Shown: positions 24,355 to 38,100, counted from the first letter of the stretch. The stretch is 64,000 bases of DNA from Patella vulgata (GCF_932274485.2 NC_065884.2:25033622-25097621), one strand, 5' to 3'. Translations and numbers: made by a program. The notes: generated by a model from the sequence alone, not told the origin.

Positions 24355-27300
24355 TCTCCTTTTAGCACTTTCCCTCTCTTTCCTTTTAGCAGGCGTGTCA
24401 AACATGCGACTGGCAAGAGTTCAAATGTGGCCGATAATTCTTAGAAACTAGCGGTGGAAATCATTTATTATTGTTTTCCGGTTTCAGTAAAACTGACTTC
24501 TGTACTCTATGTCATAAATATCTAAGTTGTATGTAATACAAGAGTTCAGTATTATTATTTTGACAATTTGGAAACCATTCTAAAAAATTACCTGTGTCAA
24601 GGACATTTGGCTTTGTTTTTAGGATTCAGTAAAGTTCAAGGACATTTGGCCTGATCTTGATAATTTTGTATATCTCGGACCCACTTGATGTATGATATTA
24701 TATTCATCATTATGGAAAAACATTTCTTTTCAGAAAATATCACTGTATCTGCCTTTAACTCTTGTCAGATTTCAAAGTACCATTACCCAGTTGGTTTAGC
24801 GCCAGTAACAGATCAGGAAGGTAGATTGTAATAACTTTTGATGGCATTTTACTCTTTTTCAGTTTACAAAATGATGAAGACATTCTACGCCCAAAGCGTA
24901 ACATTGATTGTAAAGAAAATGTTTGGTCACTTGCTTTTGGTTGTGGAAAATCCCAAAGTCTTGGTACAGCCAGATTTAAATTTGGTCAGAATTCCATCTT
25001 AGCTACTGGTTTACAGAGTGGAAGAATCAAGTTATGGAATTGTAAATCAGGTAGGGTTCAGATGAAAATTAGCTTTTTAGTATTAAGAGAAAGCTAACTT
25101 ATTGAATATACAGTCTATGGTGTGTTAAACTCTGTATTTTATGTTACAAGGTTTGTGCTACACACTAACACTATTTATGGAATAACAATCACTGGTTTAT
25201 TAACATGCAATATTTCGACGATGATACTCTCGTCTTTGTGCTGTATCTCAAATAAGTGGCTTGCAGATTTTTTCTCATATATAGTCAGAGCTGGTCATAT
25301 AAATCATATATTTATATTGCATTGTATGTAAACTCTTCAAGAACAATGAAAAATTAATATTTCTTGAAAATCCCTTGTAAGATGTCTATACAACTATGCT
25401 GTTTAAAAGTCAATATGATTAATATCCAAATGTTTCTTGTTTTTTTTTAAATTAGGATCGTTATTGATGGTTCTGTTTGATCATAAAGATGTAATCTCAA
25501 GTCTAAACTTTGCTCCAGACTTTAGTTTGTTTCTTGTTTCTGCTTCTTATGATGGAACTCTTAAACTCTGGGATTTGAATGATGATGGAAACATGTATCA
25601 AACTTTAAGACCTCATAGTAAACGACTACATGGTTGTCGATGGTCTCCTGATAGAAAATACATTGCATGTGTTGGCGATTTTAAATGTGTAAGTATATCT
25701 TTTATCTAATTGTCCCCCACCGCCCACCTTTCGAAGATGATGAAAATTTTCTGCTTAGGCTATAAGTAGCGATAAGCAATTTGATAGGTCAAGACTTGTG
25801 AACATAACAACTCTGCTTTTAATTAAGGTAGAATGTTTAAACTTGATGTAGATGTTCATTAGGTGAATGTCTTGACTAAGTTCAATGATTAATATTATCC
25901 ACTAAAGTGTTAACATTAGATATTGTTATTTGATTACACTTTTTCCCCAGAGATCTCTAGTGGGTATATCTTGTTATGTAAATAAACATGCATTAATTGT
26001 CTTCTGATTTCCTATTACTGTACATGGTTTAAAGATACTTTCCCAGAAAAGTATTTATCAGGTGTTTTTTTCCAATAAAAGTATGTCATTGTCAAATTTG
26101 GTATATATGGAAAGTATAGACACCCAATCTTACTACAAAAATACTGGATTATCCGAAAAACTCCCATGGGGCAAGCACAGGGCAAAATTGTTAGGGTATC
26201 ACTAACTGGCAGTCTGCCAGCTTATTATGTTCCAGCTTAAGTGATTGAGCGGTTGTTATTTCTTGATCAAATGGTAAGGCGGTTTTGGGAATATTCAGGG
26301 GTGTCAACGTACAAAAGACTCTGCAATAAAACGGCAGAAAAAGAAGCTGACAGAAATAATTAAGAATATACTTAGGCCTCAATATGTATGGTAAATGTAC
26401 AGTAAGTAATGATAAATACATTCTGAAAAATGGACCCTCCCACAATGAAGCTAAGTTGACAGACATTGCGCCTAACAATAGCTTACTTATATAGCTATAT
26501 GTATCCCCGGCGAATACAAAGTTTTGAGAGGGAATTGAAGCAAATTTTTGATAGATTGGTTACTTTGAATATGTTTTTAGTCCAAACATATCAAATCACA
26601 AAGTTTGTATGTGGGAATGTATCTTTAATCAGTCTGTGATTACTTTCCTCTTGGTCTGTTGTGTCCCTGTAATTGTGGTCTCTTTGATTTGTTTGTTTTA
26701 TTGTCTATAAATCGGCAAGACATAGAGAAATTATTAGAAAACATTAATAAAAAATATGTTTTACAAGTGAACAATAATGTTATAAAACCATGAAAAAGAA
26801 GTACATTGTAATAATTTGTGAATTATGAATGAAATGCTTTTTAATGGCCTACTTTTCTATTCCTATCGGGCTAATGAAGACAAGTCATAATTTGTCAAGT
26901 TATATTGGTAATTTGTTTGATAATCTGATATTTTCTTTCAAACAAGGTTAATGTACCAATATTGTTTAAATCGCATTACCTCAGTTAAGCTTATTACCTA
27001 ACATTTTGAACTTTGTGCTGGACATGTATTGATAAAAACACAGGAAAAAAAACAAATATGTACCAGGCAAAATGATAGACACCAGAGAGATTGTGACTGA
27101 TAACAAAATTTAACATTATATACCCAGAGCAACAAACTTAACAAGACTGTATATGAAGTTGAATGTTGCAAATGTTCTTAATCTTTTACTATTTCATTGC
27201 TTCATTAATCATTTGTATAGAAATAGGGTCTAGTGTCCTACTTTTCTTAACTAACTCTAAAAGCTTCATTCATAATACCCATTTATGCAGAATTTATGTC

Positions 27301-30300
27301 CTAAGTTGTTGTAAACAAAATATACATTAAGGCCAGCATGTAGGTTAAAAGTACATTCAAGAATGTCTTTCAATCAAGTTAATATATTCATGAAAAAATA
27401 TGTCATGGCCAATTAAGAGCCTTAAGGCTCTTCGCTATAATAAAAATAATGGTTCAATAACAGCTGAGTGTGACAATAACAATATTAATGATAACTTCAC
27501 ATTTTGTGGGTCAAATTTGAACGAAGGAGGAGTCCACTATGATATTAGTTATTTATTTATTGTAGGAAGATTTTCAACTATGTTATTACTCATTTAGTTA
27601 CTTGCTGTGTTGTATTTATTATTTTATGTCTAGAAATTGAAATTATGATACAACTGTATTTGCACACCCTATTTATTCCAGTTTGCATTAACAGACAAAC
27701 ATGCATGAAAGAAAGCATCTATGGGAAACAATCACTGGTTTTATTCTATAAGCATAGCATTTATAGACACAAGATAAGCAATTTGATTGGTTGATGTTTT
27801 GGGACACGATAAGTTTAGTTCTAATTAAGTGAGAGTGATGAAACTTGGTGTATAGTTTCATTACATCAATACCTTGAGTAAGTTCGATAATGAGCATTTT
27901 CTGCTCAGGGTAAGCAGAGTGATAAGCAATTTAGTTGGTCGAGAATTTGGAACACAATAACTCTCCTTCTAATTGAGCCACAATTTCCACACTTGGTGTA
28001 GGTGTTTATTAGGTGAATGTCTTGATGGAGTTCGAAGATAAGTATTTTCTGCTTTGGGACATGATAATTTTAGTTCTGATTACGTGAGAGTGATGAAACT
28101 TTGTGTATAGTTTCGTCACATCAGTACCTTGACTAAGTTCGATAATGTAGATTTTCTGCTGAGGGTAAGCAGAGCGATTAGCAATTTGATAGGTCAAGAC
28201 TTTCGAACACCATATCTCTCCTTCTAATTAAGGTAGAATGTTCAAACTTGGTGTAGAGATAAGCAGAGATAAGCAATTTGATTGGATGATGCTTTTGGGC
28301 ACAATAACTTTGGTTATAATTAAGTGAGAGCGATGAAACTTTAAGTATAGATTCATTATATCTTTACCTTGACTAAGTTCGATGGTGAGAATTTTCTGCT
28401 TAGGCTAAGGAGCGATAAGCTATTTGATTGGTCAAGGCTTTGAAACCTAACAACTCAGCTTTTAATTGAGGTAGAATGTTTAAACTTGATGTAAATTTTC
28501 ATTAGGTGAATGTCTTGACTGAGTTCAATGATTAGCATTTCCCGCTAAAGCTAAGCAGAGCTAAGCAATTTCTTTGACTTTGATTCTATCTGACAGAGAG
28601 TGATGAAACTTAGTGTATAATTGATAATTAAATTGATAGCTCGTTACTTTTGAAAAAGATAAATGTGCAATTAATTAATATGTGTCATCTATTTATTTTC
28701 GGGATTTCGACGGGGGGACATCAGCCTCACTGTTGGCTTGTTAATTCATTTGTGTGTTGTGTACAGTGCCTTGTTTACTGGTTTAATCTTTTGGCAGTTT
28801 CTGTTTGTTTATGTGTGGTGCAGTTCTCATGAACTTACAATAAAAAGGATTAAATAACAAACCAAGGGCTTACCCAACATTAAACGCTATATAAATATTC
28901 CATATGAATAATTCCTGTGCATTAATCACATTAAACTTTTAATCTCTGCCTGTGTAATTTTTAATGTTGAAAAAATGTTTGTAATAGGAATTGAGTGATT
29001 ATAGAATACAATGTTATCAAATATTAGGTTATACCCTACAATTGTTATTTTTTTCTGAATAGAGGAGATTAGATGTCTTTTTCTGATATATGTTTGTCAC
29101 AGATGTTTGAATAATACCACATTTGTTGACTCAGCAGTGTTAAATAGAGAATCTCCTATGAATCTTTTTTTATATAAAAAAATATCAACACAAGATGATA
29201 AAGTAAAAAAAAAAAGATGCTTTGCCGAGTTTTTTTTTATTTTATCCACGAGTGTTGATATAAATATAACTAACTCAATCCCCAGTCAAATATTTATAAA
29301 AAATGAATTCATTGAAAGGGTTTTGATGATTATGGAGGAATGTGTTTTTTCTCGCTGATCTTACTTACAGCTTGTTTTATGTACTTTACTCCTGAATAAT
29401 CTAACAGTCAGAGATATTTAGTTAAAGTTTGAGCCATAATATTGCAATAAAGGTAATATTTTTTCTATATATTTCGCAATTAAGAAAATTCATGTCAATA
29501 ATAATAATAACAACTTCATTACTACCTATGTATAAATAACAGGTACTGGTAGGTCAGATGTTCCACCCCCCTCCTCCCCCACCTGCCCCACAAAGTTGTA
29601 ATAACTTTTGTTGATATCAGTTCTAAGTAGTCTTTAAGAATTGTGTTTTATTAACACTTTGTGGAAAGTAGTTATCATGTGAATTGTAAAACATTCTAGT
29701 TATTATTGAGTTGAGTTTTCACAACACAATTTATATGAAAAACAATCATTTTGTACACATAATATGGCACAATGTTTCAGCAAGTGTTTTCTTATCATTT
29801 TCAAGGATGTCAGGTTTTTTACTGTGCTTAATCGCTAAATGCCACTCAAGAATCATAACGGAAACCCTGATTTAGAACTAAATTTAGGATATAATAAAAC
29901 TTGTGGGTAATGTTAAGTAGAACCATTGAAATCGGGCAACATGATGAACAGTAATAGAAATGCCTTGTCTAGAAATTATGTGTCTTCTATTCAAGATATA
30001 AATCAAAGGTTGTAGGTGCAATAATACTTGGTATTTATATAGCAATGAAGATTGTAGACTGGACTGACTGTATGTTAATCGAATCGTCTATACAATCATT
30101 TATTATTTACATAATGTGTAACATAATGTTTAAAGGAGTTAACCCGTAACATAAATATCTGTATTTGGTTATATTTATTTATATATTGCTTGCAGATTAA
30201 GCTCATATTTCTACTGTTATGTATTACTGATACTTATCTGATAGTTGAGTAACAAAACTTGAGTCATGGTGAACAAATTATATAATGTTATGTTCACCTA

Positions 30301-33300
30301 AAAATTCTGTACAATTAAACTATTTTGTTTGTTTATAATAATTAATTCTGATTCCAGCTGAGAAAACATGTGTTCAACTGAATTTCAGTTAGTTGCACAT
30401 TATAATTTAACATAATTTATCATAATTGTTCATATTTAAAATGTAATTAATTACAGATACATGTACCTTTCAAACATCGTAAATATTTTAATGAACAACT
30501 TTAAGTTTACTTACTGCTCAACTAATTAGCCTCAAATTTTGTATTCAAATGCCTCAAATTTTGCATTTCCCCACAAATACACATGCTCACTAACAGTGTC
30601 TGTTTATATACCCATCTTCATAAGCCCAGATGGAACTGAAAACTTGGATGTTAACCCCCAACCCCCATTTTATTCCCTTTATAGTCCGGTAAATGCATGT
30701 ACATCCAGTAATTACTAAAATGACACACAGTGCCTCTTTAAATTATATGTAATTTTAGCAGACATTTGTAATATTATTACATCATTGTGAAAATAGTCAG
30801 ATGGTTGATAGAAGAGGTTGAATTAGTTCATACTAAACCTGTCATAACATCAAAAATAGATAAAGTTGAAAGAAAAGATAATGCCTATCATGTCCCTATC
30901 TAGATCTGTTTATGAGTTGAAATTCTTTTATCTTACATCAGAATAAAAAATATTACAATTTTGCAAATCTGAAAGGCTCTCATAGGGATGTCTAAAAATG
31001 GGAAATATTTTATTTAATTTGACAGGAATCTTAATTTTGTGAGTAAAACATGTATAAATTTTTAAGTTCAATTGTAAACTTTTCACTTACTGGATTACAC
31101 TGTATAACAACAAGGATGCACCATACATTAGATCTTAATTATGAAATTTAAAAATATTATTCTGTCATAAAAGGACACTATTGATTTTTCGACGATTTCA
31201 TATAAATCTCAAATTTACTCCCCTTGATCACAAAACATGTAAGGTGTTAGCCAAGAAAGTTACCGGGTACTTGGGATATTCCTGTGTGGTTTCCCCTTGT
31301 CAGTTGTGCCAGGAACAGTGTCTAGTCGTTCAAATTGACCCAAGAAATTGGTGTATACATTGGTGTGCACGTAAAATAACCCGTAACAATTGGAATGTGA
31401 AATAATAATAAGCTGTATAGTGCCGCCGTCTGCAAAATTTCCTTCATAGCACACTGTATGGCATATGCCCATTTTCATTAGCCCAGTCGGTACAGAAAAG
31501 TAGGATGTTAAACCCCATTACAAAATCTTATTATTACTCCATGGAAACAGGCGTCATTGGATCCTTATGAATTTTACTGTTGATCAGCACCCAGTAAAAG
31601 GAAGTTTTAACTATTATGCTTCGAATGAGTTATCTCATATTAATTTAAAAAATTCTTATCCACAACTACTGTAACTTATGAATATTTTTTTTGCAACTCA
31701 AATCTTCCCCTTTCCACAAAAACATATTTTCATGTCATTTTGTTGAATATTTCAGGCAGTATTATGGAAAACAGACGAAAAGAAAATTGTACGTAAATTT
31801 CAGGGTCATTATAATACAGTGATGAGTTGTGAGTTCTCCCCAGATGGAGCTTTATTAGCGACAGCATCTTACGATACTCGCGTAATATTATGGGATTGTG
31901 ACACAGGAGAAGTGATCCGTGAACTTGGGTAATTTTTTTTTTTGCTCTTTCTATATTTGAACTAGTGTGTTCAGTAACAGAATAAAAGGTATGAAAAGAG
32001 ACAAGTTAAACATTTTAAAAATTTAATTTTACATAATTGAATGACTGTTATGGTCTGTGGCATAACCTTTCTGTGGTTCATTCCCACAATTGTTTGGTCG
32101 AATGTTCTAATTTGAACATCCATTTTTAAAAGAGTGAATTGAATCGCAAAGACACCTAGATTAAAAGCAACCCAATATTTAAAAGATGAAAAATCTGTCA
32201 TGGTAAATATAGTCAAATCCTGTATCAAGTAGTATCTAGTCAATCTTTGCATAAATGAATATTTACAATTATTGTGGGTGTTTTATCAGTTTAATTTATC
32301 CTGAATAGCAGGACAAGGTAATAAAATATAGTATCATCAATCTGAATTCAAATTCAATCTTCTTAAATGCAAAGTCACAGAATAGTGTAATAATAGTACA
32401 TAAACTTTGCAGAGCCGCAGTGACTCAGTGTGTAGGGTGCTGGAAGTGTGGTTTCCTTTCCCCTTGTCAGTAGTGCAGTTGGAATTTGAAATAAGATTAG
32501 GCCATAGTGCCGCTGTCTGGGCAAAATTTCACACATTGCTCACTTTATGGCATACGCCTATCTTCACTAGCCCAGTCGGTGCACAAAAGTAGGATGTAAA
32601 CCCCATTTCATTTCATTTCACACAAACTTTGCCAAAAAAGGTGTCAAATAACTACATGTAGTATACCAATGTCAAATTAGTATCATTTAGAGCAAATTCT
32701 AAATATCATTTAATCTAAAAATAACCACCCTTTTTAAAAAGCTATATTGTTTCCCCGACTTCATATGAAATAAATCATACTGTGGCCTATTTAGTTATTG
32801 TATTATTTTACACATGATGATTAAGAACAAGTCAAATCTTAAATCACCAGCTAGTTTGTATAATGGAATGTATATATAGATTACACACTTCTAATAAACA
32901 TTTGGTTTGTCATGTGGACAAATTTAGGTAATTGGCAAAATTGTTTTCTTATTGTTTAGTTTGATTACATACATCTTAAAGCTGCATTATGTAAGAGCTT
33001 AATCTGCCTATTGCAGGTCTTTCTTTTGGCCTCAAATGTTATATAAATTATTAATTAGACATTCATTAACATGACAAGACCATAATCTAAATCAACCCTC
33101 TAGACTATAAGATGCTCACGATTTTTCAGTGGATAACAAGATCGTTCTTTAATAATTTGATATAAAAATGGATAAGCGCGCATTTTCATGCATCAAACAC
33201 AAGGCCTTCAACCACTTACCATTATTATGTATTTACTTTTATGTGCACTTTCACTTTTAGAAGTTGAATTTCCATTAACCACTTTACTTGATAATCTAAT

Positions 33301-34900
33301 TAATAATCTAATTTGGTTGGTCATTCGATGAAGAGATCTTCCTGGACCTGTGACAACAGCAGTCAAATGTCCCGATAATCAAAGCCTTTCAAATGCTTTC
33401 TAAGAATTTCCTGTATATCAACATTTGATTCGTAGATTGATCTGAAGTCGACCAATCATAGTTTGTGGCGTAAACTGAAATATTAAATAAAACGGAATGA
33501 ATTGATGGTATAGCTTTTATTAGACTGCAATTTTCTTGCATTTGTGAACTACAAGCTATTTATGATTAGATATCATGTGACACATAATGCTACTCAGGAG
33601 TCCATTACCTTGGGTGCTAGTATATTTTAAAGATCTCAAGATGTAAAGTAGTAATTATTTATTTTTTACAGCCATATGTTACCAGCTCCCCGTCCTATCT
33701 ATGCTGGCGGTGCTAATGATCATTTTGTAAGGAATCTTTCATTTTCTTGTGATGGCCGTCATGTTGCTTCAGTTTGTGATGATGGGTAAGTTAATATTAT
33801 TATAGATAGGGGAGCCATGGTTGCTCAGTGAGTAAGACGTTGGCTCGCTAACCTTGAGGTCCCATGTTCGATCTCGGTGTTGTCCGAGAAAGTGCATCTG
33901 GAATTTCTGGCATGGTTCCCCCTTGTCAGGGGTGTAGGGTGGAGGGCCTGGCAATGGACAATGTATAGTCGTTTGGATGGGACAAAACCTGAGGGCCCAT
34001 GTACTCATTATCGTGCACATAGAGGAACTCTTGACAGTTTGAATTTGATGTAAGACCAAGAGTAGACTATAGTGGGTAGTGCCACTGTCCAGGCAAAAAT
34101 TCTGTCAAAGTACACGGCATGGTGTATGCCCGTCTTGATTAGCCCAAGAGGAGCAAAAAAGTAGGACGTTAAACCCCATTTCATTTCATTTATTATAGAT
34201 AAAGTTGTGTTATTTATACTTTTGTAGGTTATAATGTTATTTATGTATTTTAGATTTATTCGTGTGTGGAATTTAGCCGAGGAAGGAGATCCATGTAGGA
34301 TAGGTGTTAGTGTTAATAGTAATGCACTTTGTTGCTCCTTTTCCCCTGATGGTAGGGCACTAGCAGTTGGGTAAGTGTTACCACCCATTTTATAGTTATT
34401 AATCAAATTGACTTGTCATTTTCATGACATAGATAAAAAAATATGTAGGGCACAGTTACTTACTAGATTTTTCTCACAATGCAGTCCGTACAACTATGAC
34501 TGGCCCCTAATAATTGTTTGATGTAAGACTTTGCTCTGTGGAATATTTGACTGGTAAAGAGGGCAACACGGTTAACTCCCACACTTTGACTGCTTCATTG
34601 AAAATATATGAGTCTGATGGAATAGTTTTCAGATGTATCCTTTTAGTTGTGAACTACAAGTATATAACAGTTAACAAAATTAATTTCCAGTAAAATCATA
34701 ATGCCCAGATATTTACTGTACACTTACCTTTCAACAGGAATAGAGAAGGTGTAGTTGAGGTATTATCCTGTCCTCGGAAGATAGAATCATTACTACATCT
34801 TTGCCGTTTAACTGCAAGGCGCCATCTTCCTACAACTAAAATTGATCATCTTCACCTTCCTTTAAGACTCAAAGAATTCCTCAAGTATAAACATATTTAA
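20842..34900 (+). CDS. WSB1: WSB1-like WD40 and SOCS-box protein, complete
   Basis: Eight exons with GT-AG borders and consistent phases: 20842-20893, 23971-24142, 24863-25050, 25456-25688, 31756-31928, 33672-33785, 34254-34370 and 34738-34900 (stop TAA 34898-34900), giving 403 residues. WSB proteins use a WD40 propeller to bind substrate and a C-terminal SOCS box to bind Elongin B/C and a cullin, making an E3 ubiquitin ligase receptor. Seven blade-like segments can be read: VAWAPDQSYIAW, VWSLAFG with RIKLW, LNFAPDFS with LKLWD, CRWSPDRKYIA, CEFSPDGALLATASYDTR, LSFSCDGRHVAS and CSFSPDGRALAVG. The SOCS box fills about residues 364-403 (LLHLCRLTARR to LKEFLKYKHI). GHMLPAPRPIYAGGANDHFV matches WSB1 rather than WSB2. 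An AAT run in exon 2 encodes five Asn. The short first exon was chosen because its single leftover base fits the exon 2 phase and it ends at a good GTAAGT donor; it is the least certain part. Confidence 0.93.
21428..21950. mobile_element. MITE family G, full-length copy
   Basis: Ends GTTAAACATGCATTATGCAA and CATAATGTATCTTTAA are inverted. The interior (CAAAATCAACTCTGTAGACC, CGGATGGC, GCGAGGC, CAATATAT) matches the copy at 52594-53092. It lies in WSB1 intron 1, is about 520 bp and non-coding. Confidence 0.75.
22167..22676. mobile_element. TIR repeat family H, copy 1
   Basis: ATTTAAAGGAGCTATAAATC through GGGACCTAGAAATTGAC, GTCTGGTTATTCCAGTCTAC, GTACACGATTCGTGTACCAA and ATATTGAGTTACGGACTTTA. 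The same order is found at 59494-59963. Ends are imperfectly inverted. Confidence 0.8.
22905..23060 (+). repeat. 5' terminal piece of element D
   Basis: A hairpin word CCCACATTTTCATGTGG and GTATATTG, then CCCCAGTCCATCCGGACATA. It is the inverted counterpart of the D terminus at 58640-58710, so D has inverted ends around its satellite. Only the left end is here. Confidence 0.7.
23225..23490 (-). repeat. MITE family I, partial inverted copy
   Basis: In reverse complement it follows 40937-41150: AATCTGATTA, CAGATCTATAT, CTACACTACATGAAGA, CGGCTTTTGACCCTATG, AATCAATCAGC, GGTTTACCCACAGTT. The far end has diverged. The remaining intron to 23970 shows nothing else. Confidence 0.75.
24143..24862 (+). 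repeat. WSB1 intron with (TC)n microsatellite
   Basis: A CT repeat at about 24313-24360 makes overlapping Ser-Leu and Arg-Glu open frames on both strands; these are not genes. Nothing else recognised in the intron. Confidence 0.85.
25710..25915 (+). repeat. Element C fragment
   Basis: ATTGTCCCCCACCGCCCACC and CTTTCGAAGA (the C left module), then GCGATAAGCAATTTGATAGG, GGTAGAATGTTTAAACTTGA and TTGACTAAGTTCAATGATTA. One and a half units. It begins about 20 bp after the donor of WSB1 exon 4. Confidence 0.85.
25916..27771 (+). other. WSB1 long intron, unremarkable part
   Basis: AT-rich intron DNA; open frames are short and no repeat family from elsewhere in the window was recognised. Confidence 0.6.
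27772..28742 (+). mobile_element. Element C, right part with intact right TIR
   Basis: Six to seven satellite units (GATAAGCAATTTGATTGG phases), alternating the two unit types seen at 13.7-14.7 kb, then the right TIR: TTAATTAATATGTGTCATCT to CACTGTTGGCTTGTT at 28742. The left TIR is absent, so the copy is 5'-truncated. Confidence 0.85.
28743..31234 (+). other. WSB1 long intron, no feature
   Basis: AT-rich sequence. A C-rich patch near 29566-29590 is the only compositional break. No exon, RNA gene or repeat recognised. Confidence 0.6.
31235..31535 (+). mobile_element. SINE family 1, head-truncated
   Basis: CCCCTTGTCAGTTGTGCCAG, GTGCACGTAAAATAACCC, CTTCATAGCACACTGTATGG and the tail GGATGTTAAACCCCATT in order. 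The tRNA-like head is missing. Confidence 0.8.
32407..32630 (+). mobile_element. SINE family 1, internally deleted
   Basis: A head remnant (AGCCGCAGTGACTCAGTG) joined to CCCCTTGTCAGTAGTGCAG, GCCATAGTGCCGCTGTCTGG and the tail GGATGTAAACCCCATTTCAT. Confidence 0.75.
32976..33594. mobile_element. MITE family G, diverged copy
   Basis: The left end CTTAAAGCTGCATTATGTAA, then GAGCTTAATCTGCCTATTGC and ACAAGACCATAATC follow family G. The right end (ATGTGACACATAATGC) fits only weakly, so the right border is uncertain. Confidence 0.5.
33809..34195 (+). mobile_element. SINE family 1, near complete, filling a WSB1 intron
   Basis: The tRNA-like head shows an A-box-like TTGCTCAGTGAGTAAG and a B-box-like TGTTCGATCTC, then CCCCCTTGTCAGGGGTG, GTGCACATAGAGGAACTC, the CCATTCCAATTG-type body and the tail GACGTTAAACCCCATTTCA. 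It takes up about 387 of the 468 bp of the intron 33786-34253, starting about 23 bp after the donor. Confidence 0.88.
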
Positions 34901-35170
34901 TATAATGGAACTGAGTGAATGGTTAATTTAACTGAAAAAAAAACCCAGTGAATATTGGTGTTAAATGAAACCAGAATATTGGTGATTGTTTTATCGAGTT
35001 TAAACCATGATATATGTTTAATTTAACCAGGTGGGTGAAAGTTAAACTTGATCATTTTGATTGGTGAATGTTTCATATTTGTGAATGGAAAAGTGCAATG
35101 TTTCTTCTATATATCTGTTTATATGTTTGATGATTTTGGTATTGGAAAAAATAAAATGATATAAACTAAT
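34901..35170 (+). other. Probable WSB1 3' UTR
   Basis: Directly follows the stop. AATAAA at 35150-35155 is the first plausible polyadenylation signal. A longer UTR is possible because 35.2-36.6 kb is repeat-free. Confidence 0.45.
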
Positions 35171-38100
35171 GCATCTTAACCCATTAACACTTGGTACCAG
35201 GGTTCATGTAAATATTGACTACTCTAGTTCCTTGAAGAATATAAGAGAAACCTGAGTGATATATTAATACCAAGGCAGACCAAAGCAATCCAAAACTGCT
35301 GTTCCTTACACCTCCCTAAACTGTCAAAGATATGTGAATTTACTGGTTCTTGCATTCACCAAAACTATGCAGATGACTGGGCGGTTTGGGGGCATTCTAA
35401 GGAACCATAGTTATGGGCATTGTAAGTGGTAAAGGAGTAATCTGTAATAAGTACAAAAGTAATCTGTTTATATTAATATAAAAAAATATTTAATAGGGCT
35501 TCGCTATCAGACACAACTTAAAATTAATTCAGAGTGCGATTTATGCTGGATTTACTTTAATTATTTGTTTCAGAATTTGAAAATACTACCCTTGATCACA
35601 TTACAAGTCATGTTTTCTCAAGCAAACTCAAATGACTTGTAACAAGTAGAAAACATGGCTCATTATGTTATTTTCAGTTCAGAAACCCATAATTACTGAT
35701 AGCACAACACTGGTTTTACTAAAAGGCCTATGAGAGCCTTAACCACCTGGTAAAATTACTATCACCTTTGTAAATTTTTGTTTATATAATGGATGTAATA
35801 ATTGAATACTAGGAGATAACATTAAATGCTCAATTGCCTCATTTTGGTTTGTATAAATCTATGCACAAAATGGGAGCTGTATTACAACTGTATTGTTACC
35901 AGATAGAATATATATTGATGGAGAAGTTTAGCCATTGTGGATTCTTTACATTTTTTCATTTATCTAGTATTGAAGAAATAGTTTTATCATTTATCTATTG
36001 TTGAAATAGTTTCAACTATACTTAACTCAAAGTAACAAATAAATCACTCTGTCTTTCATTAACAAATTAACATATAGTTTGTCACCGACTCTACTAAACA
36101 AGGCTTGAAACACATGGTAGGCCTATAATAGTCCTGGATTCAGTGTCTTTCTTAAGACATTATGGCACAAGCAGCACATGACTTTGTTGTTAAACACTAA
36201 CTGATAAAGATAACTACCCTGATAAAGTCTCATTCTGTGTCTTAATTTATTATTTTCAATATGAAATAATTTGTACATTGGGTTCTGGAATTTGATTTCA
36301 ATGCTATGTGAAGCAGCAACGATTCTTTTTGAATTATCTATTTCAATACTATATAATGAATAAAATACAATGAATCTTGTATGGCTAGACTGCTTGTGTA
36401 AGAATTAAAGTATGGAAGGAATGCTTGTGAAAATGTTTATTGCTACTATATATTCTAACCAATAAGAAATTGTTTGTGAACTATATTTTGTAACCTTATC
36501 TGTAACTTCTAAGTGTAATATCATGATGGTGGGAAGCAGACTTTAAGTAGTGCGGACTAACTATTTTTTTGTAAAAATATCACAGTTTGCCTTAATGATA
36601 TCTACACATAATTTCAGGTGAAGGTTATACAGTACCTTTTATTGTTATCTTATATTTTACTCACGGCCGCTTGTAAAATGGAAAATCTTTTAAAAATTAC
36701 AACAAACAGCACAGCGGACACTTACAGCCGGCCCTTGTATACAATCATTTTATATATGTTTATATAATTTGTGTGTAGCGTGGTCCTCCTGCACTTACTA
36801 TTAAGCTGAGGCTAAGTATTATGCCTATAAAGTCTATTATGTTCATATTCATTGTGATTATTACTTCTATTTCCATTTCTTATGTATACACACATGTAGT
36901 TGTGAATAAACTGTTATTGATCTCACCTAAGGAGTTAAAAAAATATTCCTTTTTCGGCTAAAATGAAGGAATTGGAAAGAATTAAAGAGAAATGTCATGG
37001 TATAGAATGTGTATTTCTTGACTTTACTAGGTGTCAAAGAGTTATTTACTCCTGAATTTGATTATCTCCCGTATATGAATATTAACATAATGGACTTTAT
37101 TCATAATACCTAGCCCCAGTGTTATGTTATTTTTGAAAAAGATTTTCCATTTTACAAGCGCTTCTGATATTACTATGGTCAATGCCAACAAATGCTCAAT
37201 TCCATCTTCTCAAATTTTTTTAAAGAAATTTGAGCTCATGAAATCTGTAAATAAATGATTAATAGAATGAAAATTTGATATAAATTTACTTATTATGTAT
37301 GTAGTCCATGTAGAGATTTTTTTTTTCATACCTTGTGTGTACCTCTAAATAATAATCATGATGGACAAAGTCTTATTTATTTTAGAAGGTTGATTTGAGC
37401 TCTTGTTAATAATCAGTATTCTTTCGCTCTTTTTCCGTGAACTGAAAACCTCATTCTTATCCAGCTTTAATTTTGTTTTTATTGTCACTGAACCAAAGAT
37501 TCTTTTTGTTTTCATTGATTTGATACAGATTTTTTCTTTCTAATGCCAGTATATTATTGTGGTTTGCTTGCCTTATGTTTGTAGAAATTTGACCTATGTC
37601 TGAGATTACATATACCATAAACTGTTTAAGTTCTTATTGAATAAGTAACTTTATGTTAAAGGGACAATAACACTCTTGCTGGCTTGATAGCTCCAGAAAA
37701 TAAAAAAGTGCCTTATTCTAAGTACTAGATGTGTTAGTGTCCTACCTGTTGTGTAAATTATCCATTACATCCTATTTTACTTGTCCAGAGGGTTCGAAAA
37801 TATTTTTAAATCAAAGTTTTGTTTGAAAAGGTTTACGTTAGACGTTTCAAACCATTATGTTGAATTTTTCAAAATTTTTAAATAAGGTGTGTTAAGATGA
37901 AATTTGTATCATCAATTAATTGAAATATTCTAAAATAGTACAATTTGTTGACCGAATAAAGATTGGGACATATTATTCAGTTTCAAGAGTGGTATTGAGC
38001 CTTTAAAGAAAAGTTAATAGAATCAGTTTTTGGTATACATGTAATTGTTTTCTTGAGTGTTATCCCAAGTATCAATTAATTTGTGGTTATATTCTTTTAT

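Noticed and set aside
24171-24451. Ser/Leu- and Arg/Glu-rich open frames on both strands
   Set aside because: Produced by the (TC)n microsatellite in a WSB1 intron.
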